Shown: positions 1 to 5,927 of the stretch, piece by piece
Layout: each line of letters opens with the position of its first letter
How positions within the stretch are numbered: position 1 is the first letter of the stretch
Source of the DNA: Bacteroidales bacterium UBA4417
Lineage (GTDB): Bacteria > Bacteroidota > Bacteroidia > Bacteroidales > UBA4417
Assembly (NCBI GenBank): GCA_002389705.1
Contig: DGQJ01000284.1
Coordinates: 10,718-17,108 of the forward strand
Length of the DNA stretch: 6,391 nt
Direction: 5' to 3'
The notes under the pieces: generated by a model
What the model was told of the DNA's origin: nothing
The model's input: only the letters and a program-made list of their open reading frames with translations
Databases searched by the model: none
Translations under genes and position numbers: made by a program

Positions 1-1224
1 TGGAAAGGCAATTCGCATGCCCCGTATGATTTGTCGGACAAGAAACAAATCAACCAGCTGCTGGTGGCTTCCAAAAAGCGTTCGGATCGTTACCGCAGCA
101 TGAAAAAAGCCGGTCTGTCGAACGACTCCATTGAACTGGCATTCAAAACCCCAATTCCCATGCGGGTATTCTCGTGGAAAGGCGAGATTGATACGGTTAT
201 GAGCCCCATGGATTCCATTAAATACCACAAATGGTTTCTGCATGCCGGCCTGATGTCGATGGAACCACAGACCGGGTATGTTCGTGCTTACGTAGGAGGA
301 ATCAACTTCAGGTTTTTCAAGTACGATCACGTGGTAATTGCCCGCCGGCAGGTTGGCTCCACCTTTAAACCCTTTGTTTATACCGTTGCCATGCAGGATG
401 GGCAGATGTATCCCTGCTCACAGGTGCCTAATGTACAATACTCCATCGAGACAAACGGCAAACTATGGTCGCCGTCCAATTCGAGCAAGTATAAGGAAGG
501 CCAGATGGTAACCCTCAAAGAAGCGCTGGCCAATTCCATCAACTGGATTTCTGCATACCTGATCAAGAGATTTTCGCCCGAAGCCGTAATTAAAATTGCA
601 CGTAAAATGGGCATTTTCAGCCCGCTGCCTGCAGTTCCTTCCATCTGCCTGGGTACACCCGATATTTCGCTGTACGAGATGACAGGCGCTATGAGCACCT
701 ATGCCAACAAAGGCATTTTTGTTCAGCCTTTGTTTGTAACCCGCATCGAAGATAAGCACGGGAATGTGATTGCACAGTTTGTTCCGCACCAGGACGAAGC
801 CATGAGCGAGGAAACAGCCTATATGATGATCGGGCTGATGAAAGGTGTAGTCGAAAGTGGTACTGGATCGCGGCTTAGGGGCAAATATGGATTGACCAAC
901 CCTATTGCCGGCAAAACAGGGACTACGCAAAGCAACTCCGATGGATGGTTTATGGGCCTCACGCCCGACCTTGTAACCGGTGTGTGGGTTGGTGGCGACG
1001 ACCGGACCATACGTTTCCGCACCACTTCCCTGGGACAAGGCGCAAACATGGCGTTGCCGATCTGGGCATTGTATATGAAAAAAATATACGCCGACTCGCA
1101 GCTACAACTTACCCGTGGCGATTTCGAAAGACCGGAGGGACTGAAAGAGGATTATTTCAACTGCTCTACTTTCGATCCGAAAAACCCTGGCGAAAATGCA
1201 ACCGATGAAAACGACAAATACTAG
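1..1224 (+). CDS. mrcA: Penicillin-binding protein 1A, class A PBP (C-terminal part, 5' end outside window)
   Basis: The frame is open from base 1, so this is a 407-residue C-terminal fragment. The TTG at 31 is not a real start. It carries the transpeptidase domain (PF00905 type), which crosslinks peptidoglycan stem peptides in the periplasm. All three active-site motifs are visible: STFK with the acylated Ser at codon 358-360 (visible residue 120), SIN at 535-543 (residue 179), and KTGTT from 913 (residue 305). These are followed by the family-typical stretch GVWVGGDDR. The missing N-terminal part should hold the membrane anchor and the GT51 glycosyltransferase domain, since whole proteins of this family run to about 750-800 residues. 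The C-terminus is a short acidic, Asn-rich tail ending at TAG 1222-1224. The gene converges on the bamA operon and ends in its own terminator. The family is certain. The choice of PBP1A over another class A paralogue rests on general resemblance, because the glycosyltransferase half is not visible. Confidence 0.93.
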   Translation, partial: WKGNSHAPYDLSDKKQINQLLVASKKRSDRYRSMKKAGLSNDSIELAFKTPIPMRVFSWKGEIDTVMSPMDSIKYHKWFLHAGLMSMEPQTGYVRAYVGGINFRFFKYDHVVIARRQVGSTFKPFVYTVAMQDGQMYPCSQVPNVQYSIETNGKLWSPSNSSKYKEGQMVTLKEALANSINWISAYLIKRFSPEAVIKIARKMGIFSPLPAVPSICLGTPDISLYEMTGAMSTYANKGIFVQPLFVTRIEDKHGNVIAQFVPHQDEAMSEETAYMMIGLMKGVVESGTGSRLRGKYGLTNPIAGKTGTTQSNSDGWFMGLTPDLVTGVWVGGDDRTIRFRTTSLGQGANMALPIWALYMKKIYADSQLQLTRGDFERPEGLKEDYFNCSTFDPKNPGENATDENDKY

Positions 1225-1258
1225 GTTGTTTAAAATTTTCTTAAGGCAGCCAAATCAG

Positions 1259-1296
1259 AAATCTGCACCGGAACTTAGCTGGTGCAGATTTTTTTT
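1259..1296 (+). terminator. Intrinsic terminator after the PBP gene
   Basis: A perfect 11-bp stem pairs AAATCTGCACC (1259-1269) with GGTGCAGATTT (1281-1291). One G-C and one G·U pair can extend it inward, leaving a loop of 7 nt. A run of eight T covers 1289-1296. It lies 34 bp after the PBP stop codon. The opposite strand has only a three-base T run after the stem, so the element mainly stops rightward transcription. It should isolate the PBP gene from the small lipoprotein gene downstream. Confidence 0.9.
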
Positions 1297-1410
1297 GCAT
1301 TGAAGGCAACACATAAATAAACATAAACATCCGGTAAATTTTAACAGCTTAATCCACATTATACATTGCAAATTAATACTGGTAATCCATTCTTATTGAT
1401 GTAATATCGT

Positions 1411-1418
1411 TAAGTTTG
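1411..1418 (+). promoter_or_regulatory. Possible Bacteroidota -7 box for the lipoprotein gene
   Basis: TAAGTTTG matches the Bacteroidota primary-sigma -7 consensus TAnnTTTG. It lies 71 bp before the proposed ATG at 1490, in an AT-rich stretch just after the upstream terminator, where a promoter would be needed. No TTG -33 element sits at the usual distance of about 19-21 bp; the nearest TTG (1396-1398) is too close. The call therefore rests on one short box and position alone. Confidence 0.35.
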
Positions 1419-1419
1419 T

Positions 1420-1489
1420 GCTGAGAATAGTGCACGCTAAAAGTCTGCGGGCCGAAGTGCAGGCAAAGAAACCCAACAAATACCAAAAG
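1420..1489 (+). other. GC-rich leader upstream of the lipoprotein gene, origin unknown
   Basis: Between the AT-rich spacer and the AT-rich gene lies a distinctly more GC-rich block, centred on about 1430-1475. It contains short mutually exclusive pairings: CTGC 1445-1448 with GCAG 1459-1462, and TGCAC 1431-1435 with GTGCA 1457-1461. The lipoprotein frame stays open through it as far as a GTG at 1418. The encoded residues are basic and do not resemble a signal peptide, so it is treated as untranslated. It could be a 5'UTR with structure, the edge of an inserted segment, or a dispersed repeat. The sequence alone does not decide. Confidence 0.3.
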
Positions 1490-1864
1490 ATGAATAAGCT
1501 GATTATTTTTTCATTAACCATTTTTAGTGTCATATGTAGTTGTACTAAAAAAGAATCTGATTTAGCGTATTGCACCAAAAGACTTGAAAATACACTTGAA
1601 ATAAAAATACCGTATAAATGCAAATTGGTAGAATATAAGACTGATTGGGCTTTTTGGGGAGGCGATTATACCGAATTGTTTATAATTCAGTTTTCAAAAG
1701 ATGATTTTACAAGATTAATAAACAATATGGACTCAAGCAGAATGATACGTTCACCAGAAAATGACTGTTTATATTATTCTGTGATTGACAAAAACAAAGG
1801 GCACATTTCCATTATCTGTCTTTTGAACGAATATAAAATTTCATACAGCTTGAATTATGAATGA
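1490..1864 (+). CDS. Small orphan lipoprotein, function unknown
   Basis: I do not recognise this 124-residue protein. The ATG at 1490 is preferred over an upstream GTG (1418) because it places a lipoprotein signal peptide at the N-terminus: basic MNK, a hydrophobic core (residues 4-15), then the lipobox ICSC with Cys18 as the probable lipidated residue. The next residues are TKKES, which lack the acidic run that sends many Bacteroidota lipoproteins to the cell surface; a periplasm-facing location is therefore inferred. The mature part has four further cysteines (28, 44, 93, 110), enough for two disulfides, and an aromatic patch WAFWGGDY (53-60) followed by an alternating hydrophobic strand-like stretch. 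There is no transmembrane segment after the signal and no catalytic motif I can see. The gene is plainly more AT-rich than the PBP and bamA genes on either side, which suggests recent acquisition. There is no clear ribosome-binding site, only A-rich sequence before the ATG. Confidence 0.7.
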   Translation: MNKLIIFSLTIFSVICSCTKKESDLAYCTKRLENTLEIKIPYKCKLVEYKTDWAFWGGDYTELFIIQFSKDDFTRLINNMDSSRMIRSPENDCLYYSVIDKNKGHISIICLLNEYKISYSLNYE

Positions 1865-1869
1865 TAACC

Positions 1870-1883
1870 TGCTATCAATAGCA
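1870..1883. repeat. Short perfect inverted repeat after the lipoprotein gene
   Basis: TGCTATCAATAGCA is a 14-bp inverted repeat: 6-bp arms around a central CA. It begins 6 bp after the lipoprotein stop codon. No T run follows, so it is not a standard intrinsic terminator, and the two-base centre is too tight for a stable hairpin without opening a pair. It may be a protein-binding palindrome or chance. Confidence 0.3.
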
Positions 1884-1937
1884 TGAGATGCGAACTATAG
1901 ACTGCTCAGACGAATTCGGAGTCAGTAGCATTCAGCC

Positions 1938-1976
1938 TTGTTATATCAAGCCTATCTCTATACCCTGATATAAGAA
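1938..1976. repeat. Inverted repeat, 8-bp perfect arms, 17-nt spacer
   Basis: TTATATCA (1941-1948) and TGATATAA (1966-1973) are exact reverse complements. Each arm extends by two more pairing bases after one mismatch (TTG on the left, GAA on the right). It lies in the 198-bp non-coding stretch between the lipoprotein gene and the terminator of the leftward operon. No poly-T follows on either strand, so it is not an obvious terminator. The rest of 1865-2008 shows no open reading frame worth calling and no recognisable RNA gene. Confidence 0.4.
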
Positions 1977-2009
1977 CTTCTTTAGCTAAATGCAGCCAAT
2001 ACCAGGCAT

Positions 2010-2044
2010 AAAAAAAGGCCTTCCCGTTGAAAGGAAAGCCTTTT
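2010..2044 (-). terminator. Intrinsic terminator of the uppS–bamA–skp operon
   Basis: Arms 2013-2024 and 2033-2044 form a 12-bp stem with an 8-nt loop (2025-2032). On the minus strand the stem is followed by seven T (2010-2016 read in reverse), and its one irregular pair is a tolerated G·U. On the plus strand the same position is a C·A mismatch and the T run is only four. The element is therefore built mainly for leftward transcription, ending about 18 bp beyond the second skp stop, though it may also weakly stop transcription of the convergent lipoprotein gene. Confidence 0.85.
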
Positions 2045-2062
2045 ATGTTATAAGGAAACGGG

Positions 2063-2581
2063 TTATTTAATACCCAGTTTTTTCTTCACCAGCGGAGTAA
2101 CGTCTTCGCCACCTTCGGAGTAAAGCAGGATATCTTCAACACCGTTCAGAATGTAAGCAAATCCGCCTTCTTTAGCTACATCTTTTATAGCCTGTTTTGC
2201 TTTGTTCACAAAAGGAGTAATAAGCTCGGTCTGTTTGTCGGAAAGTTCTTTTTGAGCCGATTGCTGGAAAGCCTGGATGCGATCCTGCAAATCAACCATT
2301 TCTTTTTCTTTGGTAGTTTTGATAATATTCGACATGGTGGCTACATTTTTCTGGTAGTCAGCATTTTTCAGTTCCAGTTCCGACTGCATAGTCTGTAATT
2401 CGCCCTGGAGAGTCTGAACATATTTTTCCATAACTGTTTTAACGGTATCCTGGCCTGGCATCTGTTCCAGCACTTTGGCGAAATCAACATGACCGATTTT
2501 GGTGGCTTTCTGCGCCTGAACACCTGCTGCAACAGCAATCAATACTACAATGGTAACAACTTTTAGGAGATTCTTCATCAT
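2063..2581 (-). CDS. OmpH/Skp-family periplasmic chaperone (second copy)
   Basis: This 172-residue protein fits the OmpH/Skp family (PF03938), which in Proteobacteria holds unfolded outer-membrane proteins in the periplasm and delivers them to BamA. The order of parts is: signal peptide (residues 1-23, cleavage after VQA); a short beta strand KIGHVDF; a long Gln/Glu/Lys-rich coiled coil over about residues 40-130, the tentacle of the Skp jellyfish fold; and a C-terminal GGFAYIL strand that closes the trimer body. The length is close to E. coli Skp (161 residues). The frame can be extended to a TTG at 2585-2587, but ATG at 2579-2581 is preferred; ATG 2576-2578 is equally possible and gives the same mature protein. 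It is the last gene of the leftward unit, 79 bp after its paralogue, with its own promoter-like box in the gap. Family membership is firm; client range is inferred. Confidence 0.9.
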   Translation of the reverse strand: MMKNLLKVVTIVVLIAVAAGVQAQKATKIGHVDFAKVLEQMPGQDTVKTVMEKYVQTLQGELQTMQSELELKNADYQKNVATMSNIIKTTKEKEMVDLQDRIQAFQQSAQKELSDKQTELITPFVNKAKQAIKDVAKEGGFAYILNGVEDILLYSEGGEDVTPLVKKKLGIK

Positions 2582-2622
2582 TTTCAATTATAAGGGTTAA
2601 GTGTTTCGGATTATATGAGGAG

Positions 2623-2630
2623 CAAAGGTA
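2623..2630 (-). promoter_or_regulatory. Possible -7 promoter box ahead of the second skp gene
   Basis: Read on the minus strand, this is TACCTTTG, a match to the Bacteroidota TAnnTTTG consensus, 41 bp before the preferred ATG. The nearest upstream TTG (2645-2647) is only 14 bp away, shorter than the usual -33/-7 spacing, so the promoter would be weak or the match fortuitous. If real, it would let the second skp be transcribed apart from bamA. Confidence 0.35.
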
Positions 2631-2651
2631 AAAAAAAGCCTTTACAAAAGC
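2630..2651 (-). terminator. Weak terminator-like hairpin between the two skp genes
   Basis: On the minus strand GCTTTTGTAAAGGC (2651-2638) can form a small stem (GCTTT with AAGGC, including one U·G pair and a tight four-base loop), directly followed by eight T (2637-2630). The stem is short and AU-rich, so it would terminate or pause only part of the transcripts, attenuating the second skp relative to the first. It starts 10 bp past the first skp stop codon. Confidence 0.4.
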
Positions 2652-2660
2652 ACCTGCTGT

Positions 2661-3206
2661 CTATTTTTTAGTCTTTGTATTCTGCTGAGGTTTATAAGTA
2701 TAGCCCATTTTTTCGAGTACCTGTTCGCTTACATCGTACTTCGGGTTGGTGTAAATGAGCGTGGCATTTGTAGCTTTATCGAATATCACCGCATAATTTT
2801 CGGCAGTGGCTATATCCTCAATCGCGTTATAGATTTTTTCCTGTATAGGTTTTATAAGTTCCTGGCGTTTCTTAAACATATCACCGTCCTTCCCAAAACG
2901 CTTTTTCTGCAGGTCCTTGGCTTCTCTTTCCTTTTTGATAATTTCCTCCTCGCGTTTCTTTTTCATATCCTCGGGCAGAAGCACCGCTTCGTTCTGATAA
3001 CTTTTGTACATCTTATCAATTTCGGCAAATTTGGCATCAATTTCCTTTTGCCAGGTGGCCGACATCTCATCAAGCTGCGCCTGGGCATCGGTATATTCTG
3101 GGATATTATCGAGTATGTAATCGGTATTCACGAAAGCATACTTCTGGGCTGATGCGCCAAAACCCATGGTGCAGAAAATGGCTGCAAGCAAAATGATTTT
3201 TTTCAT
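2661..3206 (-). CDS. OmpH/Skp-family periplasmic chaperone (first copy)
   Basis: This 181-residue OmpH/Skp-family protein lies directly after bamA, where Bacteroidota usually carry one or two such genes. It has a clear signal peptide (residues 1-20, cleavage after ASA), then the core strand KYAFVNTDYIL. A long, highly charged coiled coil spans about residues 38-130, with a dense Lys/Glu block such as KKKREEEIIKKERE. A C-terminal strand region (NYAVIFDKATNATLIYTNP) closes the fold, and the tail is Lys/Thr/Gln-rich. The expected role is holding unfolded outer-membrane proteins for BamA. Its coiled coil is far more Lys/Glu-rich than that of the second copy and the two differ widely in sequence, so this is an old duplication rather than a recent one. 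ATG 3204-3206 is the only start that keeps the full signal peptide. There is no Shine-Dalgarno, as usual in this phylum. The gap to bamA is 81 bp. Confidence 0.92.
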   Translation of the reverse strand: MKKIILLAAIFCTMGFGASAQKYAFVNTDYILDNIPEYTDAQAQLDEMSATWQKEIDAKFAEIDKMYKSYQNEAVLLPEDMKKKREEEIIKKEREAKDLQKKRFGKDGDMFKKRQELIKPIQEKIYNAIEDIATAENYAVIFDKATNATLIYTNPKYDVSEQVLEKMGYTYKPQQNTKTKK

Positions 3207-3287
3207 AGCGATATTAATTTTGATGGATACAACAGAAAATCACATCCTGGTTATTCCATTGCAACTGCAAAAAACCTGCCAAAACAA

Positions 3288-5927
3288 TTAATCAATAGAA
3301 GAATTCATTGAGAAATGGAACTGGCCCTTATTCGCATTGGGCAAACCGGGTATATCATCAAAGCCGTAACCCCAGTCAAGACCAAGCAATCCGAACATCG
3401 GCAGAAATACGCGTACCCCTATACCCGCCGACCTGCGGGGGCTGAAAGGTTCGAAATCCTGGAAGGAAGACCAGTCGTTACCGGCTTCAACAAACATAAG
3501 CCCGTAAATCGTTGAGTTGGGATTGAGCGAAAGCGGGTAACGCAGCTCGAGGGTGCTCTTATTGTAAACCGTACCTCCCGGAGGCCTTGAAGTAACGCCG
3601 GCATAAGGTGTTAAACTCTCGTTGGTATATCCCCTGAAACCGATCAGCTGCCTTCCGTCAATGGCCGAATAACCCGACATACCATCACCCCCCATAAAAT
3701 AGCGGTTAAATGGCGTAACTTCTATATCGGTATTGTACCTGCCCAGGATGCCTGCTTTTACGCGGGCCATAAGAACCAGGTCGCCAACAATCTGCTGGTA
3801 AAAGGCTGCATTAATTTTCCACTGGTGAAACTCAATCAGCCGGTATTTATCCTCCTGGCTTTTGGCGGCAAATTTTTCAGGCGCAATCAATGAATACGGA
3901 GGGGTAAGCTCTAACGAGATATTAAATTCCGATCCGGCACGTGGGAAAATCTGGGCATCGGTCGAATAACGGCCTAAGGCAATGGTATAGGAATAACTCT
4001 GATACAAACCATCCGATGGTTTACCAAATAGGGTGTAATTATCAAGGTTGTAATGCTGCAGGCTTATGGTCTGCGACAGGTTAAAGTAGTTATCAGGCCA
4101 GTTTAACCTGCGGCTGAATGCGAACGACAACCCGGTGATATTGTAGGCATAATACTGTGAGTTGTTTTTATCGAGCCCGTTGTTAAATGCCGAAACATAG
4201 GTTGAAACGCTTAACTGGTTTGGTTTCTTACCTCCCAGCCAGGGTTCGGTAAACGAGGCGCTTGCACTCAGGTATCCTTTTCCATACGACTGCAGGCGTA
4301 ACGACAATTTTTGCCCGTCGCCCGAAGGGATAGGTCGCCATGCACCCTTTTTAAAGAAGTTGCGTGCCGAGAAATTATTAAATGAAACTCCCAGGGTACC
4401 GATTAACCGGCCATAGCCCCAGCCGCCCGAAAGTTCGAGCTGGTCGGATGATGTTTCCTCCACTTTGTAAGCAACGTCAACCGTTCCGTTGGTAGGATCA
4501 ATATTGGGAGTTTGAATATCAATTTTTTCCTGGTCGAAATATTTGAGCTGTGTGAGCGAGGTACGGCTGCGTAATATGTCATTTCGACTGAAAAGCTGTC
4601 CCGGGCGCGAGTAGAGTTCGCGAACAATAACATGGTCGTTAGTGCGGGTATTTCCTGCAACGGTAACCCGGTTCACATTCATCTGCCGGCCTTCGCGAAT
4701 GCGGATCTGCAGGTCGATGGAATCGTTCTCGGCACTGATTTCGATAGGCTCGATGGTACAGGTAAGGTAACCGTCGTCGACAAACAAGCTCATCAGGTCG
4801 ATGCCGTTGGGGTTGAACTGCAGCGAAGCATCCAGTTCTTCCTGGTTATAAACATCGCCTTTGCGGATACCGAGTAATAGTGCAAGTTCAGCTGCTGTAA
4901 ACTTGGTATTCCCAACAAAAGAAATGTTGCGGTAATAGTATTTACGGCCTTCGTAAACATGAAGATCGATTGTGATGCCGTTGCGGCCCGATTTGTAAAC
5001 AGAGTCCTTGATCAGGGTAGCATCGCGGTAACCGTTTTCGTAGAATTTTTTTACCAGCGCAAGCTTATCTTCTTCATAATCTTTTTCGATGAATTTCGAG
5101 GTTTTGAACAACCTCATTTTCAAATTTTTATCCATCAGATCGCGGACATAATCCGGGTAATTTTTCAGATCCTTTTTAAAGGCATGCCCGAACAAGCCGA
5201 ACAAGGATTCCTGCAAGGTATATAAAGCCCTGTAAGATCCTTTCTCCTTGGTTTTTTTGAGTGCCGATTTCAGGGTAAGTTCGCTTACTTCCTTGTTACC
5301 GATCACATTAATCTTGTCAATTTTAACCTTCCCTCCTTTATCAATCTTGAAATCGAGCGCTACGTTGTTGATCAGCATAGTATCTTTCGATTGCGAGACG
5401 GTTACGCTGGCATCAAAATAACCTTTACCAATGTAGTGTTTGATAATGGTGTTTTTTGCCCTGTTGAGCATGTTATCTGTAACAACATCCCCTTTCGAAA
5501 TTTTTATTTTATCTTTCAGGTCATCGCCTTCGCCTTTGCGTATGCCGCTAAAGGTGAATTTGGATAAGCGCGGGCGTTCGGTTAATTTCAGCTCAAGGAA
5601 AATCTGGTCGCCCTGAACACCGGTAGCCAGAATTTTCACGTCTTCGAAAAGGCCCTGTTGCCAGAGTTTATCAATAGCGGAGCGGATACGTTCGCCGGGT
5701 ATATCTATTTTATTGCCAACCTGTAACCCGGACAAGGAAATAAGGACTGAACTGTTGAGATAATCAGCGCCTGTAACGGTGATACCCCCGATGGTATATT
5801 TACGGGGAGAAGCGTAATTGATATCAGGAATTTCGTCGCCTGTTGTATTTTGAGCCACAACAGGTATTGAGAGGGTTGAAATCAGAATAAGTAGTAAAGT
5901 AAAGCGCCTCAGTGTCATCCTTTGCAT
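3288..5927 (-). CDS. bamA: Outer membrane protein assembly factor BamA (Omp85 family)
   Basis: This 879-residue protein is the central subunit of the BAM complex, which folds and inserts beta-barrel proteins into the outer membrane. The signal peptide covers residues 4-25 (hydrophobic LLLILISTLS, cleavage after VVA). Five POTRA-like periplasmic repeats follow at roughly 43-118, 119-198, 201-328, 331-412 and 415-491; the third looks enlarged by a Lys-rich segment near 228-285. The 16-strand barrel (PF01103 type) starts near 496. It contains the conserved loop-6 motif FRGY at residues 764-767 (bases 3627-3638), the counterpart of the VRGF motif needed for function. The C-terminus is GQFHFSMNSSID, which lacks the usual final aromatic residue. 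Two starts are possible: ATG 5925-5927, overlapping uppS by 13 bp, or ATG 5916-5918, whose ATGA overlaps the uppS stop. Both keep the same mature protein. Translational coupling with uppS is likely. Confidence 0.97.
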   Translation of the reverse strand: MQRMTLRRFTLLLILISTLSIPVVAQNTTGDEIPDINYASPRKYTIGGITVTGADYLNSSVLISLSGLQVGNKIDIPGERIRSAIDKLWQQGLFEDVKILATGVQGDQIFLELKLTERPRLSKFTFSGIRKGEGDDLKDKIKISKGDVVTDNMLNRAKNTIIKHYIGKGYFDASVTVSQSKDTMLINNVALDFKIDKGGKVKIDKINVIGNKEVSELTLKSALKKTKEKGSYRALYTLQESLFGLFGHAFKKDLKNYPDYVRDLMDKNLKMRLFKTSKFIEKDYEEDKLALVKKFYENGYRDATLIKDSVYKSGRNGITIDLHVYEGRKYYYRNISFVGNTKFTAAELALLLGIRKGDVYNQEELDASLQFNPNGIDLMSLFVDDGYLTCTIEPIEISAENDSIDLQIRIREGRQMNVNRVTVAGNTRTNDHVIVRELYSRPGQLFSRNDILRSRTSLTQLKYFDQEKIDIQTPNIDPTNGTVDVAYKVEETSSDQLELSGGWGYGRLIGTLGVSFNNFSARNFFKKGAWRPIPSGDGQKLSLRLQSYGKGYLSASASFTEPWLGGKKPNQLSVSTYVSAFNNGLDKNNSQYYAYNITGLSFAFSRRLNWPDNYFNLSQTISLQHYNLDNYTLFGKPSDGLYQSYSYTIALGRYSTDAQIFPRAGSEFNISLELTPPYSLIAPEKFAAKSQEDKYRLIEFHQWKINAAFYQQIVGDLVLMARVKAGILGRYNTDIEVTPFNRYFMGGDGMSGYSAIDGRQLIGFRGYTNESLTPYAGVTSRPPGGTVYNKSTLELRYPLSLNPNSTIYGLMFVEAGNDWSSFQDFEPFSPRRSAGIGVRVFLPMFGLLGLDWGYGFDDIPGLPNANKGQFHFSMNSSID

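Noticed and set aside
463..1049. Long reading frames on the minus strand and in another plus frame inside the PBP gene
   Set aside because: They lie opposite or across the conserved transpeptidase motifs, have no family resemblance or start signals, and are shadows of the PBP coding frame.
1297..1410. Search for a small RNA or tRNA in the AT-rich spacer after the PBP terminator
   Set aside because: No cloverleaf, no stable hairpin with a T run, and no second promoter/terminator pair could be found.
1418..1489. GTG 1418 as an N-terminal extension of the lipoprotein
   Set aside because: It would place 24 basic residues before the signal peptide and move the lipobox Cys to position 42, which is not compatible with a normal lipoprotein signal.
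1393..1623. 76-residue minus-strand frame across the start of the lipoprotein gene
   Set aside because: It overlaps the better-supported lipoprotein frame, which has a proper signal peptide and lipobox. The minus frame is rich in hydrophobic and Ser residues as expected for the complement of AT-rich coding sequence.
1408..1946. Possible integron gene cassette: GTTAAGT at 1409-1415, ACCCAAC before the gene, and GTTATAT at 1940-1946
   Set aside because: The core-like heptamers are in the wrong order and do not pair with each other, no attC-type folded site can be drawn after the gene, and there is no integrase. Short degenerate matches of this kind occur by chance.
4403..5225. Several 80-90 residue frames opposite or across bamA
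   Set aside because: bamA is a continuous, well-conserved frame here; these frames have no recognisable domain and reflect its codon pattern.
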